A stretch of DNA of 64,000 bases from NCBI GenBank assembly GCA_010094045.1, contig ML986758.1, positions 1 through 64,000 on the forward strand, read 5' to 3'. Numbering within the stretch: position 1 is the first letter of the stretch; the number at the start of each line of letters is the position of its first letter. Position numbers and translations under genes: made by a program. The notes below the pieces were generated by a model, which was not told where the DNA came from, did not search any database, and saw only the letters and a list, made by a program, of their open reading frames with translations. Shown here piece after piece: positions 35,100 through 47,552 of the stretch. This DNA comes from Lojkania enalia (lineage: Eukaryota; Ascomycota; Dothideomycetes; Pleosporales).

Positions 35100-36335
35100 G
35101 ATTGCGAGAGAATGTAAGAAGTCCGAAGAGAACTTTGGTTTATTGTCGCGATTGAGGTTTCTGTTAGATGAGGGTGTCGATGTGTCTTTTGGCGATATAC
35201 GGACTCTTCTTATAGTTTTTCATTCTTAGTGAAAAATCGTGTGAGCATGTGTTCTGGACTGAAAAGGGAATTGATAACTCGCAAGATGATTTCGCGAATT
35301 TCGCCATGAGCATATGGGGGCAGACGTCAGCATCGCAGATGGTTTGAGTACGGCGGCGTAAATAATATAGATATCTGCCTTAGTAAACGGAAGATACATT
35401 GCCTGGGGTTCTTATCAGCTGACATTGAAATTGGCGTGGAGCATGACGGCCTAGACAAAGTTGCTTCATTGCCATGTCTTGTGGATAAATTTGCTTCTTT
35501 AGCTCCAGCGCCGAGAAATCATAATTGATTAATAATACGGAATGCAGGAAAATTGCATGAAAAGTGAATAGTTGAACTCTTAGTTTAGCTTGCAAGCAGT
35601 GTTGGCATTCACCGCTAGAGAGAATATCGCTAATCAAAGGTATTATGCAAGTCAGCAGCCGTTTCTTGAACAAGATTGCCAAGAAATGATAATTACAACA
35701 TTCAGATGATCTGGATCGTGTCAAACGTCAAAAATATAGTGCGGCTGCGGCGAATTTGTGGGCCGTAATATGCGATTACCTATTCCGGACTGTCAGCCTT
35801 ACAAGCTCCATGCAGCCAAGGACCGCCGAACAATAACGCATGTGAGTACCGCAGATTCTCTACACCTCTTAAGGCGTTTGCTAAGATTTCAAGATGACTA
35901 TTTTGAGGATTCAAGATGCAACTGTGTAGGCGACATATGCATTGAGTTTGTGGGATCTCAAAGGCGACCGGAGTAGAGACAGAATCATGCTGAGAGCCTT
36001 GTATTGTTTTGAGCATTCCTGTCTGATCTCATCTGCTTTACACTTCTTTTGAACGGTCTAGACGGTCACTCAATCAGCAATAGTATTTTCAGTATATACC
36101 TGATTGATTTGTATTCAAGCCAGGGGCCCAGGAATCTCTAGTTGAATTCCATTGCTATATCAAGTCGGCTAGAGCTACCTAGTTCTGCCAAGAGGAAACC
36201 TAGCCGTAACCGTTGCACAACAGTTGATGTTCGCTTTACAGTCCGTACTAATCAAGACGACTCATCGACAAATCTAGGCATATCTGGTGAATGTCGTCTT
36301 CGCCCTCGAACTTCGTCCACAATCCATTCCCATGA
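35100..36335. other. Intergenic region, nothing recognised
   Basis: No supportable gene. The right end is the 3' flank of the SKI3 C-terminal piece. Confidence 0.5.
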
Positions 36336-39300
36336 TCAAGCACTCGCCACGACATCTGCAAGCGTTCCCCACCCACTATAACACCAAGGTGCAAGTACAA
36401 CGGCCCTCTGTGCATCCGCTACCTCGCCCGTTCCTGCATATGTGCTCGCCAACCCTGCTGCATCGAGACTTCCTGCTGGTGGAACATCCCTCCTAGCTGT
36501 TTCCTTGCCCATTGTGGCCGCAAACGCATCGCCCGAGACCTCGGTGAGATTCTGCCAACCCGTATGTTTCCATGGTGCAAGCATAATGCTCCGACGAACC
36601 TCGTTGAGGACTGATTCTTCGTCGTCGGAAGTGAAGAGGGCAATAGCATCAAGCACTTTCTCTACGTGTGCTATAACTTCCTTGCTGAGGTTTTTGTTAG
36701 TCCGTATGTTTTCAAGGTCTTCCTTGACGGCTTCCATTGTTTGGGTATCTTCGTCGACGATGGCCATGGCGCCTAGTAATATGATGACGCCTGGGTGTTG
36801 ACCCCATTTCTCGACCGCGTTGAAAAGCTGTCCCCGCGCTACGTCCTTTTCGTTTCCTCCCCCCTTCGCCCACAAAACCTCTGCAAGCATGCAAATCACA
36901 TCCGGGTTTATGTCTGCATTCAACACTGTTTCTTGAAGCGAGGTACGGAAGTACGGAATACTTGCGTCAAGATCATTGAGATAGTAGTGTGCTAAACCCG
37001 CCGTGAGCCTTGTCGACAACTTTATTTTCGCGAGGTTATCTGCGGGCATTATGTGTTCGTCCTCGCTGAGTAGAGCCAGGGCTGTCTCTGCTTCTTCTAC
37101 CGCGGCGTCTTCTTCGTGAGTGGCTAGCAAGTTCCTGGCTAGATCCGTTTTCGCGATTACGAACTTCGCAAGTGCAGATTCAGAAGATGATTGCTCGTAT
37201 TCTAGCTCAGCAGCGTCACAAATAGCTTTCAGGGCTTGGATAGCATCTTCATGATTTCCGATGCGCTCGAGGAACAGGGCGGCGAGGTGTTTGTGCGGGA
37301 TGTCGTAGGGGATTTGAAACGTAAGCTGGTGGAGAGCGAAGAGGGGCTGAATTAGGTGAGTGATATTATTAGAGGCCGATGGGGAAGTGAGGAGGTAGTC
37401 AAATGTAGAGATAGCGTATTGGCGTTTGGTGAGTAAGGACGCGGAATCCGACAGTTCAAACGCATGTGTGAAGTGAAGCAGCGCTTCGTTTTTGTATCCT
37501 GAAAGCAGCGCAATAATGCCCTCACCAACCCATGCTAATGCATAATCTGGATCCTGGGATTGTGCACGGGAGAAGGCCTGGTGCGCCAACTCATAATCAC
37601 CCTGTAAGAGATATAGAGTGCCGAGATTGGTCCAGGCTCTTACGCTGCGCTCGTTAAGATGAAGAGAGCGGACAAAAGAATGCTGCGCAACTTTCGGATT
37701 AAGTGTGGTAGTAATAACACCAAGCGAGTTCCAAAATTCTGAATTGCCTGCCTCGAGTTCGATGGCATACTTGAAGCATTTCAATGCTGCCCGCAGGTAT
37801 TTGGTCAATGTTGCATCTTGCTCCTGCTCGAGACAGACGTGAGCTCGGTATTCTGTCCAGCCCAGATTATACCAAGCAACTGCTTGAGCATGCACATTTC
37901 CTTCGCAGCTGATGATGGCTCTCTTCTGGGCCAAAATAGACGCATTTAGCACGTATGTCAAGATGAGTTTTGCGTCGTCCGTGTTCTCTGTGCCTATTGA
38001 TATGCATAACTCGGACGAGCCTACTGAATCAAGATCATGATGCTCGTTGTATGCATTCTCCTGGATTTCCGTACGCAGCAGCTTCTCTACAGCTTGGAAA
38101 GGGAATATTGGGAGTTTCTCTTGCACCCAGGTGAAGATAGCCGATGCATCGCCAACAGCCTTCCACAAATTAAATGCGTCCGGTTTGTATTCTGAAATGC
38201 TGGTTGCGACGCCAACTGCCCTGATTGCATTATCGACAGCTTCACCAAAGAAGCCTGTTTCAATGCACCGCCAAGCTTTCTCGACCAAAGTCTGAAGCAG
38301 CGCGATAGAGATGCCAAATTCTTTTGGTCTCTCACTAAGTACTTGCTCATAACCTTTGATAGCATCGTCAAATTCGCTAAGCTCGCGGTTGACATTGGCA
38401 AGCATATACTTTGTGAACCAGCTTTCGCCGGTTTTCTTCATAACCACGCCATCGGTTGGATTTTCTGCATAATTGAAGGCCTTTGCGGCAGAATTGTAGC
38501 GTCCAGAGTTGTGGTAACTCTCACCAAGCCCAACGTATGAATGATAGTCATCCGGGCTAATACGAAGGGCCGCAAGGAATGATACAATACTCTTTTGATA
38601 TTCCTGCTTGTTTATGTGGACCACACCGAGCGCTGAGAACGGCCAGCTGATGCCCTTTTTCTTGGATCCGGGCGCCGCTCGGACCTTGCCGGAGTCCACA
38701 ACCCGTTGAGAAACCACCTCGACAATATCCCAATCGCCCTGATCTGAGAAGTACTGAGCAAGGCGTTCAGCGGCGACGACCTCTGAAGGGGACAGTTCGA
38801 ACGCTTTCTGAAAGCACTGCCTTGCGCGCTTCCGATCTTTCGCGTAATCCTCGTAGAAAATACCGAGTCTCGTGTATGCTGGCGCAAAATTTGGATTAGC
38901 CTTTATGGAGGCAAAGAATTTTTCATAGGGGCCTTGTCTGCTCTTGCGAGTAGCCTTTGAAGGATTTAACTCCCACATGCAAACACCAATGCGATACAAT
39001 GTCTGTGATTGAAGTTCCTTTCCACGTTGTGTTGATGGATCCATTTGCGGGTACTCCAAGAACTCTTCGAGCCGCTCCAGTCCGGCTTGATAATCTCCGT
39101 TAAGTGCTTGGCACCATGCTGCTTCGGCGCCAATGCGCCCATTTGAAGGGTCTTGCTTCAGCGCTTGCTCGAGGAACTCAATAGCCTCAGCATATTCCTC
39201 ATCCTCTTCAAGAATAAGACCAATGCCAATCAATGCCGAAGTGAACCGTGGCTTCCTCTTCAGAATCGAGCGGAAGATATCCTTTGCTTCCGGGTGATTC

Positions 39301-39864
39301 CTAGGAGTTTGATAGTAGATCAAAGCGGTTGCCAACGTGCTGCTTAACGCATCCCGTATCCTATACGTATTGGTATGACGTGTCTACTTATGGAATGGAT
39401 GCACATACCGCTGGAATGCGAGACCCGTCTTCTTCGCCTCGGCTGCAGCAAGCTTCAAACCCTTCCGGGTAGTCTCGACAGCGCTCTCATATTCTTCTAG
39501 CGAGAGATAGAAGTCGCCAAGCAAGCAATGAGCAAGCGGAGAATCTTTCGCCTCAAGTATGCCTTCCTATCCACGGGTTATCGTTCTGTTTACCCATGAG
39601 GAGTAGACATCCTACAGTCATTATGACGAGGCAATCTTCCTGACTAAGCGCAACATTCTGGCTTAGAGCTACGCCCCCCTCACTTAAATCTGGCGCATCG
39701 AAAGTCTCCTCGTTGAGCGGGTATTTTGATATTCCACTACTCAGATACCCCGTAAGAACCTTGGAGAGACCCTGATCCGGAAAGAAATCAACGAATTGGC
39801 GCAGCGTCTGGATGTCCAAATCCAGCAAATCGTGCGCGCTGTCAAAATCCGCATGCGACGCCAT
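36336..39864 (-). CDS. SKI3: Ski3 (superkiller TPR protein), C-terminal 1143 residues, detached from its N-terminus
   Basis: Three exons, 39864-39616, 39566-39409 and 39360-36336 (introns 49 and 48 bp), give 1143 residues, all in frame. The sequence is the Ski3/TTC37 body: LRQFVDFFPDQGLSKVL at the start, EEYESAVETTRKGLKLAAAE, STLATALIYYQTPRNHPEAK, then many TPR units to the end. Ski3 scaffolds the Ski2-Ski3-Ski8 complex that feeds mRNA to the cytoplasmic exosome. Normal fungal Ski3 is about 1400 residues; the missing N-terminal part lies on the opposite strand at 40211-41139. The first residues (MASHADFD) look like an accidental start upstream of the native frame. If expressed, this piece keeps the C-terminal TPR superhelix expected to hold Ski2 and Ski8. 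Confidence 0.9.
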
Positions 39865-40210
39865 CCTAGTGGTAAACCGTACGCAACAGTCCGTGCAATG
39901 AAGCGAGAGCAAAACGCCTAATGAGTGCGACCGACGTGAAAGGCGTAGATAGCAGTGCCTGTAAGAAAACGGCGTGCCGATGATGGCAGTCGTAGCCGTG
40001 GCTAAGGTTGTTTGTGCTCTATGCTTGTAAGGCTGAATTTAGGTTTGCCGCTAGAGTCTGTGCCGAGGCGAGTGTTATCCACAATCCATCCCACTCTTAT
40101 TCACGGCTCCTGCATCTTGAACCAAATTCCAATCATTGAAATTTCAATGGCATTCATATAACCCAATCGGCTCCGGGTAGGAGCACTGTTTTCATACGAG
40201 AAGCGCTAGC
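39865..40210. promoter_or_regulatory. Head-to-head region between the two SKI3 pieces
   Basis: A 346-bp interval between the divergent starts. If the N-terminal piece was inverted together with its own upstream DNA, the half next to 40211 is the original SKI3 promoter and a rearrangement junction lies close to 39865-39900. The sequence just before ATG 39864 is open in frame upstream for a short distance (RFTTR). Confidence 0.5.
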
Positions 40211-41139
40211 ATGTCCACTAAAGCTGCGTTAAAAGCTACCAAGCAGGCAATCGACGCGAAACGGTGGGAAGAAGCGGAGGATCAGGCCCAGAACGTCCTC
40301 AAACAGGATCCTAAAAACTACTTTGCGAAACTATTCCTCGGCCGCGCACTCGATGGGTTAGGAAAGCTTGATTCAGCAGCGCAGGCATACGAAGATGCAG
40401 CGAAGATCAAGCCTATGGAGGCCCAAGCCTGGCTCGGATTGCGGGGTCTCTATGAGCGACAAGGCAGCACAAAGGTGGATGATCACACCAGAGTTGGGCT
40501 TAAACTCGCTGAAATATATGCTGGCGCGTAAGAATGCCTTCTCATTGCATGTATATATTGGCCGAAGGATCGTCACTAATACATTGACCTAGCGACGACG
40601 CCCACAAATCTCAATCCGCAATCGACAAACTTGTGGACTTCGCCCGCGCCAACGGGACGAAATACCAATATGTCGACGCCCTCAAAACCCAACTTCCCTC
40701 TTCTCCGATCTATTCATACCTCGAAGGCCGTCTACCGAGCCCCTCGTCAATCCTCACACGCATGGCCGAAATTCTTGAGGCCGAAGAGATGCAACGCATC
40801 AACAAACTCATTGGCGAACGCAGAACGCGGCTCGGCGCAACGACGGAAGGCGTAACTATTGATACAAAACGCGAGATCTTTGGAAAGAGCGAGCTCGAGA
40901 GTATATACCAGGGCATTATTGATTGGACGAATGATGATGAGATGAGGAGGAGGTATGAGGAGAAACTTTTACTCAGAGCGTACGAGACATTGCTTGTACT
41001 ACCCGAGAGCAAGAAGAAAGAGAAGAGAGATCAGGTTATGAAGCTAGCGCATGACATGGTAGTCATCAGACATCCATATCTACTCGCCTGGAAGATCGAA
41101 TTGGAGTGGCGTTCGAGCTTGGATACCGTAGTCCACTAA
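40211..41139 (+). CDS. SKI3: Ski3 N-terminal 287 residues, on the opposite strand
   Basis: Two exons, 40211-40527 and 40593-41139 (65-bp intron), give 287 residues. The protein begins MSTKAALKATKQAIDAKRWE and contains NYFAKLFLGRALDGLGKLD, the opening TPRs of fungal Ski3. It ends HPYLLAWKIELEWRSSLDTV plus two residues and a stop. In intact Ski3 proteins the LAWKIxLEWR segment leads directly into the LRQFVDFFP segment that starts the minus-strand piece. The two pieces together add up to a normal Ski3 length (about 1430). This part is therefore the 5' end of a broken gene rather than an independent TPR gene. It should still be transcribed from its native promoter. Confidence 0.9.
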
Positions 41140-41326
41140 CAATTGACCGCCAGGCTTAGTATGACTTTTATTCATAGCATTGGGCGTCCGGGAATGGTAC
41201 TAGGCGATACGGGAATGCCTTCGATGACTTTTGTGTGTATTTAATGACATTTATGATGAAGATTAGGTATCTATAGTTCAAGTGCCTTTCATCTTCCACC
41301 ACATATGCTTAATTCCCGTGCATCCA

Positions 41327-41919
41327 TCATGCTTCCAACCCACTCATAACCCTCTTCTTCTCCTCCGGCGAATAAATACTCTCCCCTTGCTTTAGAGCAT
41401 GAACTAGCATCGGCAAACTCCTGTTTGTGAAGTCATTTGCATTTCGCACTTGATCCAAATCATCCGCTAGCTCAGCCGTGATTTTCCGGAGATAGATGTC
41501 GCTGAAATCTTCATCCCTTCGTACCGGTTTAGGCGCTGTTGCTGTTGTGGCAGGCAATGGAGATGTGGATGATTGTGCGGAGGAAATCGAAGCATCGCCA
41601 TTGCTATGCTGCGAACCTCCAATTGCAGACTTTGAGGTAGATTTTGTAGCCTTCGCTCCATTCGCAACGTTGATAGGCGTCGCGGTCTTCGTTGATTAGT
41701 AATATGTAATTCCAAGTATAGGAAAATGTTACCTTATTCTTCCTATTCTTCTTCTCGATTACATCGCTCTCGCTATCCGAAGAAAGGACTGCAGCAAAAT
41801 CAGCGCTGAGCCACAATTTTTGAGGAAGCGGATTCACCTTCGGTCCGCGACTTCTTCCTCCTGGCCCTCTTCTTCTTTAGCGCACTTAGTGCGCTGCTAG
41901 AGATTATGGAGCCGGCCAT
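41327..41919 (-). CDS. RSA3: Ribosome assembly protein 3 (Rsa3)
   Basis: Three exons, 41919-41838, 41788-41733 and 41686-41327 (introns 49 and 46 bp), give 165 residues. The N-terminus is basic (LKKKRARRKKSRTE), probably a nuclear/nucleolar signal. It is followed by an acidic SSDSESD stretch and a low-complexity linker. The C-terminal 60 residues match the Rsa3 domain: DFSDIYLRKITAELADDLDQ, then NDFTNRSLPMLVHALKQG. Rsa3 works in the nucleolus with Dbp6 in early 60S ribosomal subunit assembly. It is convergent with the SKI3 N-terminal piece, with about 190 bp between their ends. Confidence 0.88.
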
Positions 41920-41939
41920 TTTGCTGTTGTCGCCCAGGC

Positions 41940-43470
41940 GGTGGTTGAGAAAAAAAATGTTTATCGATAGGCGCTTCTGGAAGAGCCGGGTGATAACGAC
42001 TCAGCAGCCACTACAGAGAGACTAGACATAACGTACGTACATACTACTTCATCCAAGATATATATTATATTTATAAGATCTTCATATGTTGTGAAAATAT
42101 AGCACTGCAGAGTCTGTGGTCTTTCACTGCATCTCTAGCGCGGCAGACAAGCTGCGCCAAGAATGAGGCTCTGTTTCTCAGCGTTTGATTTTTGAACTCG
42201 GTCAATGGTAATAAAATGTTTTTCACTGGATACGAAGCATATAAAATGAAACTAGGTTATCCCGATGCCACATATAGGTACCGAGTGTTTATTATCTTCA
42301 TTGGAGATACCGGGGATTTAAATCAAGTTTTGCACTGCAATCTCTAATGTTGGCGAGAAAGCTATACCAAGGCATTAGGCTGCCATTAGCAGACTTTCAA
42401 GGCTCTCAGCCTCACAGTGGGGGCAAGGCTGAAACATAATATTCGTGAAGATATACTCTCATCGATTTTGCTAAATTGTGTTTCACGTTTGTGTCGTGCA
42501 CTGCAATACCTAGCACCATGGACGAGACGTGTTAACAAGTAATTGTATGGAGTTAACTTGGTCCAAGGGTAGTCCCTTTAGAATGCGCCTTCGGGATCCA
42601 TGCAAATCAGTTTCGGTCATTTTTCTTTTAGGAGAAGTATAAGGGTGTTTTACGATAATGTGGGCTACTCCCAAGTACTGTCACAGATCCAGAGAGGAAA
42701 GTTTTGTGGGTGGGCTGAGCCATTCATTTAAAATAAGACCGTCTAGTAGTGAAGAGTAAGGCCTACTACAATCTTTCGTGCATCCGAGATTTCGTGCCAA
42801 GGAAGAACATTTCGGGCTCTTAGTTTTGTAAAACAGGAAATCCCATCGTCTCATCCTTGTTGGCATATGATATTGGCTGATCAGGTCGGAAAACTCATAG
42901 CTAACATCGTACTGTGAATTCCAACATGCACTAGAATCCCTACTGTGAATGTTCTAACATTCTAAAGAACTGCGAATCTTTTGTAGGACCGAGATTTGAT
43001 AGAACTGAACCGCAATATCTGGTTCGATAATCAAATATGTCAAATTCTCATGGTAGCCGTCCCGGATGTAACGAAAGACTCGTATGCCAGAACAAAGGTC
43101 AAGCGATAATCCGATACTCCGATATCGAATCGACCTAGGCTCAAACGCTTGCTAGATTGCGATTAAGCATTCGGCATGTAAGACCGTTCTTCACGACAAG
43201 CCCACGCCTTGTAGCTCTATTTGTGCCCAAAGCACTAGAGAGTCGCGGGTGGCGTAGCTCATGGTTTGGAGTATTTAGCCTATAGAAACCGGGCTACTCT
43301 GTAATATGACGCGCGGTTACGGTTCGGAGGGCGGTAACGAGAGGTTGTACTGAAATGCCCCGATATCCCTCCGTAGGGACTTAGGGACGCTATACGGTGC
43401 TACGATCAGCTCTAACCTCAACCTGTAGCAAGTCCATTGGTACCAAAGCTGGGGGAAGGCCCGAGGCGTT
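41940..43470. other. AT-rich intergenic region
   Basis: About 1.5 kb without a recognisable gene; it separates the conserved block from the accessory cluster to the right. ORFs are short and interrupted. Confidence 0.45.
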
Positions 43471-44990
43471 CTAAGCAGAAGCACCAGGAAGACCGCCCCA
43501 AAAGTGTTCAACGTCTCGAAAGATGCTTGGACTGAGATCGAGAGCTGCTAGGCCTTCTGGTTCTATTTCCGGGCTGATCCCATCGGTTCGACGAAGGTAA
43601 TTGCCGGGAGGGTAGAGTGTAAACAGGTGAAATTGCTTTTTGCAGTGAACTTTGCGGTAGCCTGCTAACAACGCTCGAGCATACTTCGGCTTTTAAAAGC
43701 AGGCGGCGCTCAAGATTGCCTTCCGGCGAATCCTTCTCTTTGTATAGAGGGGGAGAGACTATTAGTCCAACATATTCATTGCTGTTCCTCTCAACTACCT
43801 CTACCATACGATGCGGGTCGAACCTTAACCCTCTGCTATCCTCTTCAAAAGATAGTAGTAGATCGGCCGTGTGCTTTTTTGCGTCCAGGCTGAGGTAGAT
43901 TGCTGTTTGCATGATGTGTTTCAAGTCCGAGAATGCCCGTTTCTTCTGTTTCCCAGTGGCGTCGCCATTGATATAACCTTTGAGCTTTCTCCATATTCCT
44001 CCGCGAAGTTGCCGAACGCGTTTCTCGAAGTCTTCTTGCATATATGGCGCTGGGTCAATGTCTTCTCCTTTCCCAGGAAATAGGATGTTATAGGTCAAGG
44101 CCGTCCATTCACGGTGCGCTTTGCGACTAGCAGGGGAACCTACTCGAGTAGCTGGTGCTGTTAGCTTCCCGGGCTTGGCCAATTCATGGAAATCTCATAC
44201 ATTGAGCGAAGATCTGGTCAAGAGGATATTTTCCACCCTGTCCTGCAAATAGATAGCCCGACCATTTTTCAGAATATGCATCAAATATATGCTGTTGGAG
44301 TGAGTCCCACAGCCGAGCTTGTATGAGCCGGGGCCGCCATCGCTCGTCGTCCAGATAGGCCGCCCAGTCAAGGGTGATATGACGAAAACGATTCTTTGCA
44401 AGCTCTGTTACGTAGCCTCCTGAGTTACGAAAGAATTCCTCGGTCCAATCTCGTATTTGGTGACGAAGTTCCAGCACCTGGTCCTCAAAGTAGCGATCAT
44501 CGTATTGCACAGGTCGCTTTGATTGTTCCAGGGCGAGTTGTGTTTTGGTTTGGTTCAAACGCTCGTTTACCAGCCGCAGCTCCCGTTGAAGTTCGGTGAT
44601 TCTAACGGAAAGCTCCGACTCATCTAGGAAAGGGTCTACACCATGGTTTTCTTCAGAGAGACCCCTCGCATGGACTTCATCTGATAGCTCGCTCGGCCCA
44701 TCCGACCAGACCTCGCTATCTTCGAATTCAGCCGAGGGTTCGTAGGCGTTATGCAATTGGGGCTGTAAATTGTCCCGAGATCTTCGCGCGTGATCGGTGC
44801 TCGTTCGGGGGAACTGGCTAGGGGGATCAGGGATAGACAGCGAGTTGCGTACAAGCTCTTCTTTGGTGACTCGGCGGACCTCCTCCGGCGTTGCTACGGC
44901 TCTTAGTGAGTGCAACAGGCGAAGCGGTGATATATCCAACTTACAGGAGCGCACAATTTGCGCTATGCTATGGTAACCTTCCAGCGACAT
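43471..44990 (-). CDS. Unknown coiled-coil protein, partner candidate of the HSP70-like gene
   Basis: Three exons, 44990-44201, 44142-43685 and 43635-43471 (introns 58 and 49 bp), give about 470 residues. The last join is inferred from continuity of protein-like sequence (QFHLFTLYPPGNYLRRTDG). The start MSLEGYHSIAQIV at 44990 is preferred over an upstream ATG at 45113. Features: an acidic/polar linker (about 75-145), a coiled coil (about 146-190, SVRITELQRELRLVNERLNQ), then a globular helical part with LRHQIRDWTEEFFRNSGG. No domain is recognised and no membrane segment is seen. It lies 334 bp downstream of the HSP70-like gene on the same strand, so joint regulation is possible. Confidence 0.65.
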
Positions 44991-45323
44991 GGATAATACC
45001 CTAGGGTAGGATCTGCATGGCCGGGCCGCCGGGACAGCTAAGCTCGTGTCATGACAAAGATGCCAAGATGGCACGCCAAGACAAGACCAATTTTGAGCCG
45101 CTGCTCTGCCCATCCCATTCGTTGTCTTTCACGCTGCTTTCCATCTAAGGACAGGCTGTTCTTGCATTCACGGCAATGCGAAAGAAGGATTTCAATCAAC
45201 TCGTCACGTGCAGCTACGTATTGTGTGAATCCTCGAATACTAACGATATCCCATCGGATGCATCGTCATGCCCCCTGCACAAGCGCAATTACGCACAGTA
45301 TTTCTAAGACCCATTTCATCATG

Positions 45324-47552
45324 TCAGTCGTCTACTTCGATGGCCACCCTCTGTCCGCTCGATCCACCATCAGGCCATTGGACCTCCTGTTGTAGTTCGG
45401 TAAGTATGTAACCTGGAAGGTCTTAATGCTGCTCACAACATACCGTCGGAAGGGTCCTCCCTTGGAAATAGATGGCAAACTCTAGCGCGTTCCCGTTTGG
45501 GAACATGACAATGTCAATGTCGACCACCCGGTACGATATATTCTGTGGATTGACGAATGATGGAAGTGCCTCAAATGGCCTATCAAGCTGGCTTACAAGT
45601 CTACACAACAACCTGACGCCTGGAGAGGGCCTGTTCTCCTGCCCAACTGAACTCTTCCATGTTGGGGCTTCGTCACGATCGCATACCCAAATGTCGGTGG
45701 CAAAACGGTTGTATGCGATCTCCTCGGGGAACTCGATGTACTGTCTGGCTGAATGGCGCTTCGGATTTATATGCTCAATGCTCTCGCCCTACAACCGAAT
45801 GTCAGTGCTGCAATCCGTGTTCGAGATGTCATGGCCGAACCATACCTTATTCACCACCCATTCCATTTTTCCTGCCACTAGATTTCGCTGTTCATGGTGG
45901 TCCCATATCACTCTGTCAATGGTATGTTCGGGGTCATTGGCGTCATATACAGCATCATACGAGAACCCATAGTGTAACCTAGAGATGCGGGATACCACAA
46001 CATATTCAACTACTGCCATTACTGCCCCTCGACACACTGCACTCCACCTATTGATTTTGTCAGCGAAATATCACACTCGGCGGTCCGGAAGCTTACGTAT
46101 CGAAACCAGTCGAATGACGAATCTCAATTCGGTCGGCATATTCTGCCTTTAGAAGGTGGGCAAGGTATTTAGACGAACCCATCCCTCCTACTAAAACGAT
46201 GGCCTGCCTACATCAGCACGGCCCTTTGGTCCAATTTAGACTCCAACTTCAAGTACCTTTGGCAATGTGCCCCTAAGTAAGATTTGGTCTACTTGCTGTT
46301 TAACCAGCACTCTCGCTTTAGTGCAAGATGTATGGAACAGGCCTGCAATATTGTCACTATCTGATGGTTAGCCGGTCGAGAAGTAAACAATTCGAGCTCC
46401 TTACTGGGTATAGGTGAAACTTCCAAATTCAGGTACATCTATGACACGTCGCAGTGTTCTTGTTGGGTCAAATCTCCGCTTTATGTTACGTTCCCAATGA
46501 TCCAAGACACGAGTTCGTTCGTCGTTACTCAGTGTTGCCCAATTCTGTTGTCCAACTTTGATTTGGAGATCGCGTTCGAAAGCGTCATCAACGAATATAG
46601 CGCCGCACAAGTCTCCTTTGCGAAGATTAGTAAATGCAAATCTAATAGAGTCGCAGACCACAGACCATTCCCCTCAACGCATTCGTCTAATTTCAAAGGA
46701 TTGAGCGTCCTAACGGTATAGCTAATTACATCCTTCTCTATTTAGTGGTCCGAAAATATCGACAAAGAAAACATCGCTTACAACGGTACCACCACCTGCA
46801 TCGCAGATAAGGTAGATATCACCTGGCTGAGTGAAACAGGGTTAGCACAAGAATTCTTATCTCAATTTTCAAAACCGAAAACTCACCCTTGTCACATCAG
46901 GCCGCCTTGCAACAGCCGGAGCTTGAAGAATAGCTTGGGCGGCTGCTTCGGGTTCAGATATCATCTGCATATCAATGCTTGCAAATGGTCCTTGTTCACG
47001 AAGGATCGCCCACTCCGCAGCTTTCCTCGTCCTCGCGGAGGCTTTATTACTCCATATGGCTGGCCTTGTTATGACGACTTTGCACGACATCCCATCTATC
47101 CATGTCTGGCCTTCCTGATTTCGTATCACTGCGATAGCATGTTTCCATAGCATTCTGAGATATCTCGCAGTGACTTTGACCGCCGCTTTAGTTGGATCTT
47201 CGCCTGACCACTGTGCCAGCTTGTTGTGGGCCTGCTGAACACGTTGAGATGATTGAATTTCGAGTGGCAGATTCTCATAGTCTAGTATTAGTTTAAACCA
47301 CTCAAAAGTAGTTCTCGATTCTTCCAAACCGAATCCCCATGCAATTGGCACCCGGCCGTCAAACTGGATTCTGGATGGAACTTTGGCGGAATCTGTATCA
47401 TCGTCCCAAGATTGAACGGTGTGCACATGTTGCAGGTCTCCAGACCAAGTCCAGCACACGCCCGAGAAACTAAGTTTGCCAGTCAGCATTTCCGGTCCGT
47501 TGGACACTAGTCGGGATAACTACGTGGTTCCAAAGTCGATAGCAATGATCAT
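45324..47552 (-). CDS. HSP70-like (HSPA12-type) actin-fold ATPase
   Basis: Ten minus-strand exons were traced: 47552-47524, 47469-46887, 46826-46782, 46732-46666, 46615-46405, 46356-46257, 46203-46097, 46047-45846, 45788-45444 and 45386-45324. Introns are 48-60 bp and the total is about 583 residues. Phosphate-1 loop IAIDFGTTFSGVCW is at the N-terminus, phosphate-2 LICDAGGGTV at about 210, and the adenosine motif AIVLVGGMGSSKY at about 346. It lacks the canonical EEVD-type substrate-binding domain and lid of Hsp70s. This is the divergent fungal HSPA12-like class, function unknown. The donor at 46665 (GTCTGT) is weak; all other donors are ordinary. It is divergent from the GTPase gene, with 355 bp between the starts. 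Confidence 0.85.

Noticed and set aside
36442..36801. 119-codon ORF on the plus strand antisense to SKI3
   Set aside because: It is a shadow of the SKI3 TPR frame, with no start context or domain.
40211..41139. Independent small TPR protein gene
   Set aside because: Sequence and end point match the N-terminus of Ski3 exactly where the minus-strand piece begins, so a broken SKI3 is the better explanation.
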